The position numbers were made by a program, and so were the translations under genes. Positions 1-8,693 of a DNA stretch of 20,729 nt are shown one piece after another. The DNA is from Chara braunii (lineage: Eukaryota > Streptophyta > Charophyceae > Charales > Characeae): positions 1,392,041-1,412,769 of the forward strand of contig BFEA01000411.1 of assembly GCA_003427395.1 (NCBI GenBank), in the 5' to 3' direction. Positions within the stretch are counted from its first letter, which is position 1. Every line of letters begins with the position of its first letter. Under the pieces are notes generated by a model. The model was not told the DNA's origin and made no database searches. It was given only the letters and a program-made list of their open reading frames with translations.

Positions 1-29
1 CACACACACACACACGCACACACACACGC

Positions 30-82
<53 letters not shown>

Positions 83-96
83 CACACGCGCGCGCA
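1..96. repeat. (CA)n microsatellite with CG interruptions
   Basis: The window opens inside an alternating purine-pyrimidine tract of CA units with scattered CG steps, ending in CGCGCGCGCA. The true left edge lies outside the window. Confidence 0.97.
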
Positions 97-540
97 TAGG
101 TGCTTAACTGTTGAGCTACTCATTCCTGGTGTGATGGCGCAGTTGTTTTGCTTGTTGGCCTTGAGACAGTGTATAGAAGTCAGGAGTGGTTGAGCTTTAG
201 AGTGCAATTCGCAAGATGGCCAGTGGGAGGGCATTCTAGATGACGGAATTGGGCCATGGGCAGTGAGGAGGAACATGCTTCAGAGGAGGAGGAGATAGAG
301 AGAAGAGAGAGGAGAGAGTGAGTTGGGAGAGTGAAAACGTGCAAGACGTGTGTCACCTGTAGTTGGGACTCGTCATACCACCATGTAATTGGTTCATTTT
401 TAAAGAAGAAATCATCATGTGAATGGTCATCTCTTGTCATCCCTCTGTTTACTGGCCGCCAAGAGGCTGGAAAGGTCTGCCATGCATCATAGATGCTGTT
501 TTTTGCTCTGTTCGGATTTGCTTCGTTCGCCTTTGTTGGT
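97..540. other. No assignable gene; includes a GA-rich patch
   Basis: I see no coding domain here. Positions about 284-322 are purine rich (GAGGAGGAGATAGAGAGAAG-type sequence). The open frames on either strand are short and low in complexity. Near 98-125 the - strand has a tRNA A-box-like string, but no B box follows. Confidence 0.5.
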
Positions 541-614
541 TATTTTACTATTTTACTTATTTTTGCTATTTTACTATTTCACTATTTCACTATGTCACTA
601 CAATTTTACTATTC
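541..614. repeat. 8-bp minisatellite, TATTTTAC/TATTTCAC
   Basis: Tandem units TATTTTAC, TATTTTAC, a 10-bp variant, TATTTTAC, TATTTCAC, TATTTCAC and TATGTCAC, then a partial copy. The Phe/Tyr/Leu-rich open frames that run through it are an artefact of the repeat. Confidence 0.8.
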
Positions 615-768
615 TTAGGCAATCCCGCAAGGTGAGGGTTGCCATGCATTTATGCTGATTGCATTTTCTTTATTCTGTGTGGCTTGAGACTGTCCTGTGA
701 AAAGACTTCGAAAAAGAGTAAAAGAGTGTGAAATTGTGAATGTAAAGTTCTAAACCTAGAAAGGCTAT
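615..768. other. Left flank of the LTR element
   Basis: No feature recognised. The last bases before the left LTR (GGCTAT) do not match the bases after the right LTR (TCTTCAC), so no target-site duplication is visible. Confidence 0.4.
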
Positions 769-1290
769 TGCAGTAATCCTGTTCAGAAGGAGTCTGGGGC
801 CCAGAACTCAGCCCCAGGCAACGCAGACCAAAGTTGGTCTGCGCTGGGCTGTGTGACCAGGACACGCCCAGGCCTAAGACTGTCGTGTTTGGCTGTGTGA
901 CCAAACGCTGCACCCAGGAAAGTCAAGGGCCAAAGTCAACTGTAGAGTCAAAGGTACTGCGCCCAGGCCGTTGGTTAGATACACTCACTTGTTGTGTGCA
1001 GGTACCCAGACAAGCACCCAGGCCGAAGGGAATTCAGTTTCAGGCCAATCTGGGCCTTCGTTTGCCTCAAGATCTGGACGGCTACAGGTTGCAGCATCCG
1101 AGGTCCAGACCCCGAGTCAACGCTACTTAAGCGTTGACCTCCCTGGCTTTGACATTCATTCTGTCTTGCGTTGATGCTGACTTCACGCGTTGACTTCAAT
1201 GCTGGCTCGACGCTGCAACGCTGGCATTGTGATTCGGCGAGGCGCTGCTGGTCCGGCATGGTGGCTGGCTTGCACCTGTCTTCTTGGCAT

Positions 1291-1375
1291 GCTGACGTGG
1301 CAGCTGCCATGCGCTATCGCTGATGTGGTTGCTGCCACGTGTATCATTGGCTGACGTGGCTGCTGCCACGTGTTC
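1291..1375. promoter_or_regulatory. ACGT/G-box cluster in the left LTR
   Basis: Contains GCTGACGTGG, the 12-bp palindrome TGGCAGCTGCCA (1298-1309), GCCACGTGT, and a second CTGACGTGGC whose arms ACGTGGC (1354-1360) and GCCACGT (1365-1371) form a hairpin. ACGT cores with these flanks match plant bZIP-binding motifs (G-box, ABRE). The cluster is kept in the right LTR near 7470-7556. That it drives transcription is inference. Confidence 0.4.
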
Positions 1376-1478
1376 TTCTGTTTGCTGACGAAGCGAGGCT
1401 ACGTGACTTGTATTGCTGTTCTGATTATCGTCATTCAGGGGGAGATCGGGACTGTGGAGAGATCGTGGATACGTACCT

Positions 1479-1676
1479 GGTTGTCTTCATGTCAACATTG
1501 CTTCAGAGCTGATGAGGGACTGATTAGACGTGCCACATGGCACATCGAGGTTACTTCAGATACTCATTCAGACTGTTGGTTGTCTTCATGTCAACATTGC
1601 TCCAGAGCTGATGAGGGACTGGTTAGACGTGCCACATGGCACATCGAGGTTACTTCAGATACTCATTCAGACTGTT
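1479..1676 (+). repeat. 99-bp tandem duplication inside the left LTR
   Basis: Two copies, 1479-1577 and 1578-1676, each start GGTTGTCTTCATGTCAACAT and end ATTCAGACTGTT, with very few differences. The right LTR has one copy (about 7660-7757), so the duplication postdates insertion. The unit contains the palindrome-like GTGCCACATGGCAC. Confidence 0.95.
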
Positions 1677-1914
1677 GACTATTGAGGTGATGATCGAGGA
1701 GGGAGCCCGAAGCAGGAGTGGGCCTTGTAATTTCCTCTCCTTTGTCTAATCTCCCTCCTCTCTCTTCGTCTGTGTATGGTTATCTCATCTCATTCTGTCT
1801 GGATACGATTTTGACTATTGATAATCATCAGCTGGTTGACATTCATCCGGGCTTGCATTGTCAACGACGGAAGGAAAAGAACAGACTGACGTAACACAAA
1901 CATTGTATCACATC

Positions 1915-2344
1915 ATGCCTTACCTTACCGTCTTGGAAGAAAAGATAGACAGACAGCAAAGTCCATTAGACGAGATTTGTAGGATTGCGAACAGTCACAA
2001 ATATTGTGAAAGGAAAGCATCCAGTAGAAGGAAAAGAAGAAGTTAAGGAAGAGAAGAAAGAAGTCAAGAAGTTAATGAGTGATGCAATGAAGTCTGCTGA
2101 TCCTCAAGATCAGAAATTGTCCATTGGAGGGGGAAAGCCGTCTAATGGAGGGGGATCAAGTCCGCCGTCTTCTCCACCAAACACTCCTTCTTCTCCTCCC
2201 TCCTCTCCACCACCAAAGTCTCCTTCTTCGAAGCTGCAAGATAAGGTAACCGCGGAACCGGAGAAGCCGAAAAGAAAAGAGAAAGTGAAGATGAAATTGC
2301 CATTCACGTTTTGCAACAAGAAGGACGAAAACTTGTTCCTCTAG
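1915..2344 (+). pseudogene. gag: Gag N-terminal region (broken)
   Basis: The reading begins at the first in-frame ATG of a frame (MPYLTVLEEKIDRQQ) that lies just inside the left LTR. It then shifts frame near 1985-2040 into a Lys/Glu-rich stretch (KEEKKEVKKL). A Gly/Ser/Pro-rich linker with repeated SSPP units covers about 2127-2235. The segment ends LPFTFCNKKDENLFL at a TAG where a Trp codon would fit, and coding similarity resumes at once with IAEIQTYCSTAPVEPESQ. The charged N-terminus suggests a coiled coil for Gag assembly. It is non-functional as read, because it has a stop and at least one frameshift. Confidence 0.7.
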
Positions 2345-2870
2345 ATAGCGGAAATTCAGACGTACTGTAGTACGGCCCCTGTCGAACCCGAGTCCCAAGT
2401 TGCTTTCTCCACTTCTTGCCTAGGGGGGAAGCGAAGGAATGGGTATTGGCCGAAGCCAACGCTGCAGGATTCAATGGCATTGGTGAGTGGGCTGCGACGT
2501 TGAACCTAAAGCAGTTCCTTCGCAAGATCAAGGAACGTTTTTTGGATAAGATCACGGCCGATAAGGCCTTTGACCAGCTAACCACCATTGGGCAAAGACA
2601 TTGGACCTCAGTGGAAGCACTGTCTCGGAAAGTTGATCGGTTGTTGCAGGTTACAGGAGTGAACCTGCAAGACAACCAAGTCTTGTACTATATCTACTCC
2701 CGTGCACTGCCCGAGCCCATTCGAGGAAACGCGTGGCGGAGTAAAAATCCGAAAAGTATAATTATAGGCAGTTTCGTGATCTGGCTCTCCAAAGAGAGCA
2801 AATGACTTCACAAGTAAAGAATTTTTATGCCTCTGTAGTAAGTATGGCGGTGGAGGAGGCGCAGGTGTAG
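2345..2870 (+). pseudogene. gag: Gag capsid-like domain (broken)
   Basis: Resembles the retrotransposon gag domain: an EWVLAEANAAGF-type start, then LKQFLRKIKERFLD, TTIGQRHWTSVEAL and LPEPIRGN. These correspond to the helical core of Ty3-type capsids, which form the particle that packages the RNA. The run of six G at 2413-2418 is one base short of keeping the frame, so the upstream and downstream pieces are in different frames. A second shift near 2745-2760 moves the end (YNYRQFRDLALQREQMTS) into another frame, which stops near 2870. Confidence 0.85.
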
Positions 2871-3142
2871 GCAAGCGGGTACTCTGGCGCCAAAAGCGCC
2901 AGGACCACACCCTCGCCGTTTTTGATGATGGTACTGTGGAGAAGTGGTCATTGGAGGCCGAGGGTGTGGCGATCAGCAATGATTCCGAGAAGGGGGAAGT
3001 CACTGCTGTCGCGGTCAACAAGGGAGGACCACGACCGCCAGGAAAGAAGAAGAAGTCGCGCTCGTTTCCCGAGCATCCCGGGATTGTGGTCGGGAGGCCA
3101 CAGGAAAAGATGAGAATTTCATAAGAATTGTGGTAGGAAAGA

Positions 3143-3233
3143 ATGAACAACGCCCAATGTCTGAAGTGTGGTACCACAGGGCACGTGATTGCTTGGTGCC
3201 CACTTATTCGGAACCCAAAAGCGAGCAGCCAGT
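3143..3233 (+). pseudogene. gag: Gag CCHC zinc knuckle
   Basis: In the frame beginning with the ATG at 3143 the sequence reads NNAQCLKCGTTGHVIAWC, a perfect CX2CX4HX4C zinc knuckle, the nucleic-acid binding motif of nucleocapsid. The frame ends at a TAG near 3233. It differs from the frame of the protease that follows. Some elements use programmed frameshifting at this junction, but with breaks throughout the element plain decay is the simpler reading. The Lys/Arg-rich stretch at 3015-3110 (GPRPPGKKKKSRS) is a plausible basic linker between capsid and knuckle. Confidence 0.88.
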
Positions 3234-3329
3234 AGGAGTAGCATCTGCTCCTACCGAGTTAAAGAGTTTGGAACAAGAAGGTAAGACACCTACAACCCCT
3301 TCCAACTCTTCGACTCACATGGCAGAGGA

Positions 3330-3790
3330 TGGTTCTTCTTTGGTCAGTCGTCCAAGACACCCTGAACTTGTTTTGTGCACTGTCTCTTTGGACGACTCTC
3401 TTGACGAGCTTGGTAACGGGTTGCTGGCATTCCGAAGCTCGTGGGCTAATAAATCAAAGTCTAAGGGTGACCTACTACTCGCGGATGTAGAGATTACACA
3501 TACCCGCGTAGGAGCTCTGTTGGACTCAGGATCCACGCGATCCTACATATCCAAAAAATTAATCTGCAAGTTGCATTTTGGAATGAAGGTAAGAAATTTG
3601 TCTCGACCAATCACGTTTATTCTAGCCGACAAAAGCACGATCACTGTCTCGCAATATGTTGATCGTGTGAGTGTCGATTCCGTACCAAGGAAGGAAATAA
3701 GATTGTTCACGAGATTTCTTTTCTTGTGGAGAAGAAGTTATCTTTTGATTTGATTCTGGGAATGGGCTGACACGAGAAAGTTAACCCAGA
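3330..3790 (+). pseudogene. Ty3/gypsy aspartic protease (broken)
   Basis: The domain reads LLADVEITHTRVGALLDSGSTRSYISKKL-like, with the active-site triplet D-S-G at about 3523-3531 in the usual hydrophobic-LLDSGST context of retropepsins. A flap-like FILADKSTITV segment follows. At about 3700 a frameshift moves the C-terminal LSFDLILGM motif into another frame, and a TGA follows it where LGMPWL-type sequence is normal. The protease would have processed the Gag-Pol polyprotein. The catalytic triplet survives but the chain is broken. Confidence 0.87.
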
Positions 3791-3989
3791 TATCAATTTA
3801 AAAAGAAGATTGTGCAATTGCGAGATGCACACTCTGAATTGAAACCTATCAAACTATATCATAAGTCTTGCTCTGACTCTAGTCTGTCTTTCTGTTGTAT
3901 GAGTTATCCAGCATTTCGATCGATGGTTTCAAAGAAAAAGTTTGAACAAAAAATAATAATGGTTTTAGTAAAGAAAGTAAGTGAGTCTT

Positions 3990-4900
3990 CTACTTCTTAT
4001 CCTCTTTCGACTGAAAAACTCCTAAGCGAGTATAACGATTTATTCACTGAACCAACAGGAATAACTGAACGTGCTATCAAACATACAATTGAAATTATTC
4101 CTAACAGTAAGATTCCCAAGGGCCCTATATATCGAATGTCTCATAAGGAACTTGAGGAATTATGAAAACAACTGCGAGACTTCACAGAAAAAGGATGGAT
4201 TCGCCCTAACTCCTCTCCTTATAGAGCCCTTGTCTTGTTTGTGCCGAAAAAGGAAGGTGAGTTGCGTCTCTATATTGACTACAGAGGGTTGAATGCTGTC
4301 ACTGTTAAGAATATCGAACCTCTACCTCGAATTGACGACTTGTTAGACCAGTTGTAAGTATTTTAGTAAGATTGATTTGAAGTCAGGGTACCATTAGATC
4401 AAGATGGAACCCACGGATCAGCATAGGACCGCATTCCAAACGAGGTATGACCATTAAGAGTTTGTGGTAATGCCCTTCGGACTGACGAATGCCCAAACAA
4501 CCTTCCAAAGGTCTATGAATGAATTTTTTTGTCAATGGTTAGACAAGTTCGTAATTGTCTATCTCGATGATATTCTAGTGTATAGTAAGACACTAGAAGA
4601 TCATGGGAAGCACCTTCGTCTGGTGCTAGAGAAGTTGCGAGAGGGCAACTTCAAGATCAATTCCAAGAAGAGTTTGCTAAGTCTGAAGTGTTATACTTAG
4701 GACGCATAGTGAACGAAGAAGGTCTAAGGCCGGAAGAGAAAAATATTTCAGCAATTAGAGATTGGCCTCAACCTAAGTTTATAACTGAATTGCGATTTTT
4801 CCTTGGTTTAGCCAGTTAATACAGGAAGTTTGTTAGGGTCTATAACTGAAGTGCGATCTTTCCTTGGTTTAGCCAGTTACTACAGGAAGTTTGTTAGAAA
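3990..4900 (+). pseudogene. Ty3/gypsy reverse transcriptase (broken)
   Basis: Motifs in order: LLSEYNDLF, IPKGPIYRMSHKELEEL (TGA directly after), [43 protein letters not shown], then a frameshift near 4350, FSKIDLKSGYH (catalytic Asp in motif A; TAG next), [15 protein letters not shown], and YLDDILVYS (catalytic Asp pair, about 4559-4585). Near 4670 the frame shifts again to [21 protein letters not shown] 61-bp tandem duplication (4780-4901) adds a further shift. The family copies genomic RNA into DNA inside the particle. All catalytic Asp residues remain, but at least three stops and three frame changes exclude activity. Confidence 0.95.
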
Positions 4901-4901
4901 C
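4780..4901 (+). repeat. 61-bp tandem duplication in the RT/RNase H connector
   Basis: Copy 1 (4780-4840) and copy 2 (4841-4901) both start TATAACTGAA and both encode the FLGLAS-YRKFVR motif. Copy 1 has a TAA where copy 2 has TAC, plus other substitutions. The unit length is not a multiple of three, so the duplication itself shifts the frame. Confidence 0.95.
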
Positions 4902-5430
4902 TTTTCACTGATTGTTGCACCAATGCGAAGATTGTTAAAGAAAGGAACTATTTGGTTGTGGGATAAAGACTGTGAGTCTTCCTTTCGGAAATTGAAGTAT
5001 GCATTAACTCGCTACCCTGTCGTTAAGATTGTTGACCCGTCCTTGCCTTTTATTGTTACCACTGACGCAAGTTAGTATGGGATTGGCGTTGTTCTCCAAC
5101 AGGATGATGGCAAGGGCTATAGGCCCATAGAGTTTATGTCTACACAATTGCCGTCAGAGAAAGTTGTCAACTCCACCTATGAACGAGAATTTTATGCCTT
5201 AGTCTGTGTGTTGCATATGTGGAGACAGTACCTGCTAGAGAGACACTTTACTGTGTATTCAGACCAGTCAACACTACAGTGGATAAAGACACAGTCTAGA
5301 CTCTCTGACAAGTTGGTACGATGGTCTGCCTTCATCGATACCTTAGACTTTGAGCTCAAAATTATTAAAGGTAAGTCTAATGTGATTGCAGATGCTTTAT
5401 TCCGACGCAGTGATTTCTTTGACATAATTG
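4902..5430 (+). pseudogene. Ty3/gypsy RNase H (broken)
   Basis: Follows the FLGLASYYRKFV connector and LLKKGTIWLWDKDCESSF. The RNase H core starts LPFIVTTDAS (first catalytic Asp), then a TAG at about 5073, then YGIGVVLQQDDG. The second acidic position is in YEREFYALV, the third in VYSDQSTLQWI (usually TDHxSL), and the segment ends NVIADALFRR, close to the family's NVVADALSRR. This is the typical end of RNase H in this superfamily. It would degrade the RNA strand of the hybrid. From 5136 onward the frame stays open for 309 codons into integrase. Confidence 0.94.
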
Positions 5431-5529
5431 TCTCATACTTGGATGTTGGGCATGACTTAAAAGACCAGATTCGTCAAGGATACGCTACTGGTTCAATTTG
5501 GAAGTCAATCATGGATGTCCTTGCACGAG

Positions 5530-6364
5530 ATCCTTCCCAATTACCCAACTATAGAACAACCGATGGTTTGCTTTTCTTGATAGACCAAACAGAACAAAAA
5601 TTGTGTATTCCTCACCTGGAAAGAATTAAGAGTATGTTGATTGGGGAATGTTACGACTTTGAAGGACACTTTGGATTCAAGAAAACTTACGTAGAGGTTA
5701 GAGAACGCTTCGAATGGAAGGGATTAAAAGAAGACGTACTAACTTATGTACGTACCTGTCTGGTGTGTCTGAGAAACCAGCCGACGCATGAGAATCCTTT
5801 TGAACTTCTCAGGCCATTACCTATACCAAGCGAACCAGGTGAGTCCATCTCAATTGATTTTATGAGTCTGGTTAAAAGTCGCAATGGTAATAGTCAAGTG
5901 ATGGTGATTGTGGACCGTTTCTCTAAATATGCCACGTTTATTCCCTTATCTGATGAAGCAAGGACTAAACTTGTGATCCAAAAATTCCGGATGAAATGGG
6001 TAACTGAGTATGGTTTTTCTCTATCCATTGTATTTGATCGAGATACCAGGTTCACAAGTATGTGATGACAAAAACTAATGGAGGCATACGACACACGTTT
6101 GACTATGTCGTTAGGGCGACACCCTGAAACGAATGGGCAAAGTGAACAAATGAACCGATTGTGCCAACAACTCTTGCGCATGTATGTAAGACGTGATCAA
6201 ATTGATTGGGATGAGAACTTACCTAAGATAGTTAGTCCATATAATAGCAGTGTCCACACCACTACAGGACGAACGCCTAACACAATGCACAAGGGATGGA
6301 AACGTGAGGTCCCATTGATGTATTAACACGAGACGAATTCCTTAGGCTACCACCAGGGACATGA
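5530..6364 (+). pseudogene. Ty3/gypsy integrase, zinc and catalytic core (broken)
   Basis: The HHCC zinc region reads GECYDFEGHFGFKKT then CLVCLRNQP: the first His of the usual ECHD is Tyr here, while the second His and both Cys remain. The D,D,E core is visible as ISIDFMSL (first D), SIVFDRDTRFTSM (second D) and HPETNGQSEQMNRL (Glu). Two adjacent TGA codons at about 6064-6069 replace the usual FW after TS. A frameshift near 6318 and a TGA at 6362-6364 end the core. The family inserts the DNA copy into host chromatin. The lost His and the stops make this copy inactive. Confidence 0.94.
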
Positions 6365-6697
6365 GAATATACAGTTTTATTTCAAGAAGACATAAAGAAA
6401 GTAAAAGAAAACTTAAAGAAAGTTCAAGACCAAATAATTGAACAAGCTAATAAGCATAGACGACCATCCAGATTTAAAGAGGGTGATCTGGTCTGGGTTA
6501 AATCCAAAAAGTTTTCATTAGAAGAAGATATATCTAAAAAACTGATGCCTGTCTACTTTGGACCTTGGGAAGTTCTCAAAGTAATTGGAGATGCAGAGGG
6601 ACCGTCTTATCACATTGATATTCCCCCTTATCTCAAAACATATCCTATCTTTCACGTCCAAACTGTTGCCCTATGTAAAAGGGAAATAATTTCCTGA
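6365..6697 (+). pseudogene. Integrase C-terminal GPY/F-like module
   Basis: One uninterrupted frame reads FKEGDLVWVKSKKF, then GPWEVLKVIG, then SYHIDIPPYLK and IFHVQTVAL. It matches the SH3-like integrase tail in which a GP-aromatic motif is followed by a Y-x-L/I-x-LP strand and F/HVS-LK. It ends at TGA 6695-6697, and the chromodomain follows in a different frame. The upstream Lys-rich helix (KKVKENLKKVQDQIIEQ) is typical of this tail. Confidence 0.85.
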
Positions 6698-6911
6698 TAG
6701 ACCCTCTATGATTCTGTCATCTATGGAAGGCAGATATGAAGTAGACAACATCATAGAGCACTCTACGGGAGCACATGGACGACCTCAAAAGCAGTTCAAG
6801 ATACCTTTTATGTCTCAAGAGCCATCTGAGGACAGATGGTTTAGTAAAAGAGAACTACTTGAAACTTCTCCTAATATTGTTGCTGCTTATGAACGAGGGT
6901 TAAAGTCTTAA
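6698..6911 (+). pseudogene. Chromodomain at the integrase tail
   Basis: Reads PDRPSMILSSMEGRYEVDNIIEH, then a degenerate middle, then a serine/aspartate-rich stretch before RWFSKRELLETSPNIVAAY. The YEVDxIIxH start and W...ELL.T..IV..Y end match chromodomain strand 1 and the C-terminal helix. In chromoviruses this module targets integration to modified histone tails. The aromatic cage looks eroded: the K-W-x-G-Y core is replaced by FKIPFMSQEPSEDRW. The frame ends with TAA at 6909-6911, shortly before the right LTR. Confidence 0.75.
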
Positions 6912-6950
6912 GGATTTTTGCGGTGGAACTCGAAAACGGGCTGGCAGGAA

Positions 6951-8253
6951 TGCAGTAACCCTATTAAGAAGTAGTATGGGGCCTAGAATTCAGCCCCAGG
7001 CAACGCAGACCAAAGTTGGTATGCGCTGGGTTGTGTGACCAAGACACGCTCAGGCCTAAGACTGTCGCGTTTGGCTGTGTGACCAAACGCTGCACCTAGG
7101 AAAGTCAAAGGTCAAAGTCAACTGTAGAGTCAAAGGTACCGCGCCCAGACCTTTGGTTGAATACACTCACTTGTTGTGCGCAGGTACTCAGACAAGCATC
7201 TAGGCTGAAGGGAATTCAGTTTCAGGCCAATCTGGGCATTCGTTTGCCTCAAGATCTGGACGGCTACAGGTTGCAGCATCCGAGGTCCAGACCCCGAGTC
7301 AACGCTACTTAAGCGTTGACCTCCTTGGCTTTGACATTCATTCTGTTCTGCGTTGATGCTGACTTCACGCGTTGACTTTAACGCTGACTCGACGCTGCGA
7401 CGCTGGCATTGTGATTCGGCGAGGCGTTCCTCGTCCGGCATGGTGGTTGGCTTGCACCTGTTTCTTGGCATGTTGACGTGGCAGCTGCCATGTGCTATCG
7501 CTGATGTGGTTGCTGCCACGTGTATCATTGGTTGACGTGGCTGCTGCCACGTGTTCTTTTGTTTGCTGACGAAGCGAGCCTATGTGACTTGTATTGCTGT
7601 TCTGATTATCGTCATTCAGGGGGAGATCGGGACTGTGGAGAGATCGTGAATACGTACTTGGTTGTCTTCATGTCGACATTGCTCCAGAGCTGATGAGGGA
7701 CTGATTAGACGTGCCACATGGCACATTGAGGTTACTTCAGATACTCATTCAGACTGTTGACTATTGAGGTGATGATCGAGGAGGGAGCCCGAAGCAGGAG
7801 TGAGCCTTGTAATTTCCTCTCCTTTGTTTAATCTCCCTCCTCTCTCTTCGTCTGTGTATGGTTATCTCATGTCATTCTGTCTGGATCTAGGCTACCAGAG
7901 TGACCCGGGTCCACTTGCCCGACTGGGCCAAAAAGAAGGAAAAAATAAAAAAATAAAACTGTTTTTTTAATTAAAATTTTATTTTAAATTTGGTAAAGAA
8001 TTTCGATGTGCCCTAAGGCAAAAGTTGTTCAGTTTATTTTTCTGCATAACATACTTTCGTTTCGGATTTTTTGGAGTTTTTATTTTTTTATTTTTTTTGG
8101 CTGGGACCTTCTCTAGTCCTTGCACGGTCGGGCCGCCTTGGAAAATAGGGTGACCCGGGCGGCCCGGCTGGTAGCCTAGGTCTGGATACGATTTTGACTA
8201 TTGATAATCATCAACTGGTTGACATTCATCCGGGCTTGCATTGTCAACGACGG
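6951..8253 (+). repeat. Right LTR, split by a MITE
   Basis: Direct repeat of the left LTR, beginning TGCAGTAA and ending CAACGACGG. It lacks the 99-bp duplication of the left copy and carries a 293-bp insertion (7887-8179). By eye there are about 11 differences in the first 100 bases and about 8 in a 150-base stretch near 7260-7410. Many are C/T or G/A changes. Confidence 0.95.
7879..8187. mobile_element. hAT-like MITE E1, with its 8-bp target duplication
   Basis: The element (7887-8179, 293 bp) has perfect 12-bp terminal inverted repeats CTAGGCTACCAG / CTGGTAGCCTAG and is flanked by GTCTGGAT at 7879-7886 and 8180-8187. The left LTR at about 1797-1806 has the uninterrupted single GTCTGGAT followed by ACGATTTTG, a direct empty-site comparison. 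Subterminal sequence is GC rich (TGACCCGGG appears near both ends) and the core is AT rich. There is no coding capacity. An 8-bp duplication is typical of the hAT superfamily. Confidence 0.93.
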
Positions 8254-8331
8254 TCTTCACGATCTGGGTTCATTGGACTATAATCATTTATAAAATTTTG
8301 AGATTTTTTCTGAGTAATAAGAATACAATTA

Positions 8332-8693
8332 GATGGTACCTGCGTAGCACGACGAATGTGTTCGCGCCCCTTCATGTTCGCGCGAACAGCTCGTAAACAT
8401 GTTCGGGCGAATATATTTTTTTTTCGTAAAAAAAAAATAATAAATATATTTTGTTTTTTGTTTTTTGATTTTTAACTCATGATTGGCTACGAATTTGAAC
8501 ATGACTCCAAGGCAAAAGTTGCTTGTATTGTTATTTTACATAACATATATCTTTTAAGATTTTTTTGGGATTTTTTTTTTTTTTCAATATTTTTTATGTT
8601 CGCGTTCGGAGAGTTTGGGGCGCTTGTTCGCGTTCGGGCGAACATATTCGCGTTCGCCTCCAAACGCGAGCACGGTGCTACGTAGGATGGTAC
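8332..8693. mobile_element. hAT-like MITE E2, with its 8-bp target duplication
   Basis: The element (8340-8685, 346 bp) has 11-bp inverted termini CTGCGTAGCAC / GTGCTACGTAG, with one mismatch. It is flanked by perfect 8-bp duplications GATGGTAC (8332-8339 and 8686-8693). Subterminal GTTCGCG and GTTCGGGCGAA motifs occur at both ends around an AT-rich core. The short open frame inside (8479-8685) runs through poly-T and I regard it as non-coding. It lies 86 bp beyond the right LTR. Confidence 0.9.

Larger units (their letters stand above)
769..1870 (+). repeat. Left LTR
   Basis: It begins TGCAGTAA and runs to CAACGACGG, the last bases shared with the right LTR. It is 1102 bp long, or 1003 bp after discounting one copy of an internal 99-bp tandem duplication. 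The right LTR is 1002 bp without its MITE and one target copy, so the two agree almost exactly. The LTR is rich in TTGAC motifs and in ACGTGG/CCACGT inverted pairs (1291-1375). A CT-rich block ATCTCCCTCCTCTCTC lies at about 1749-1764. The terminal TG is conventional, but the shared end lacks a terminal CA. Confidence 0.92.
769..8253 (+). mobile_element. Decayed Ty3/gypsy (chromovirus-type) LTR retrotransposon
   Basis: Two long direct repeats (769-1870 and 6951-8253) bracket, in order, gag with a CCHC knuckle, aspartic protease, reverse transcriptase, RNase H, integrase, a GPY/F-like module and a chromodomain. RT before integrase identifies Ty3/gypsy rather than Ty1/copia, and the C-terminal chromodomain points to a chromovirus-type element. 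Many stops and frameshifts break every domain, so it cannot be autonomous. The LTRs differ at about one site in ten in their first 100 bases and less in the middle, which indicates an old insertion. No standard primer-binding site follows the left LTR, no clear polypurine tract precedes the right LTR, and no 5-bp target duplication is visible, so the exact ends are uncertain by a few bases. Confidence 0.95.

Noticed and set aside
96-150. tRNA-like A box on the - strand (TAGCTCAACAGTTAAGC) and a TGGCGCAGTTG on the + strand
   Set aside because: No B box at a proper distance on either strand; on the - strand the expected place is a CA microsatellite. Not enough for a tRNA or SINE call.
2110-2398. 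Gly/Glu-rich and Arg-rich frames on the - strand
   Set aside because: Shadows of the Ser/Pro-rich gag linker on the + strand.
3143-3260. Programmed frameshift between gag and protease
   Set aside because: The frame differs at this junction, but so many other frames are broken that a specific recoding signal cannot be argued from one copy.
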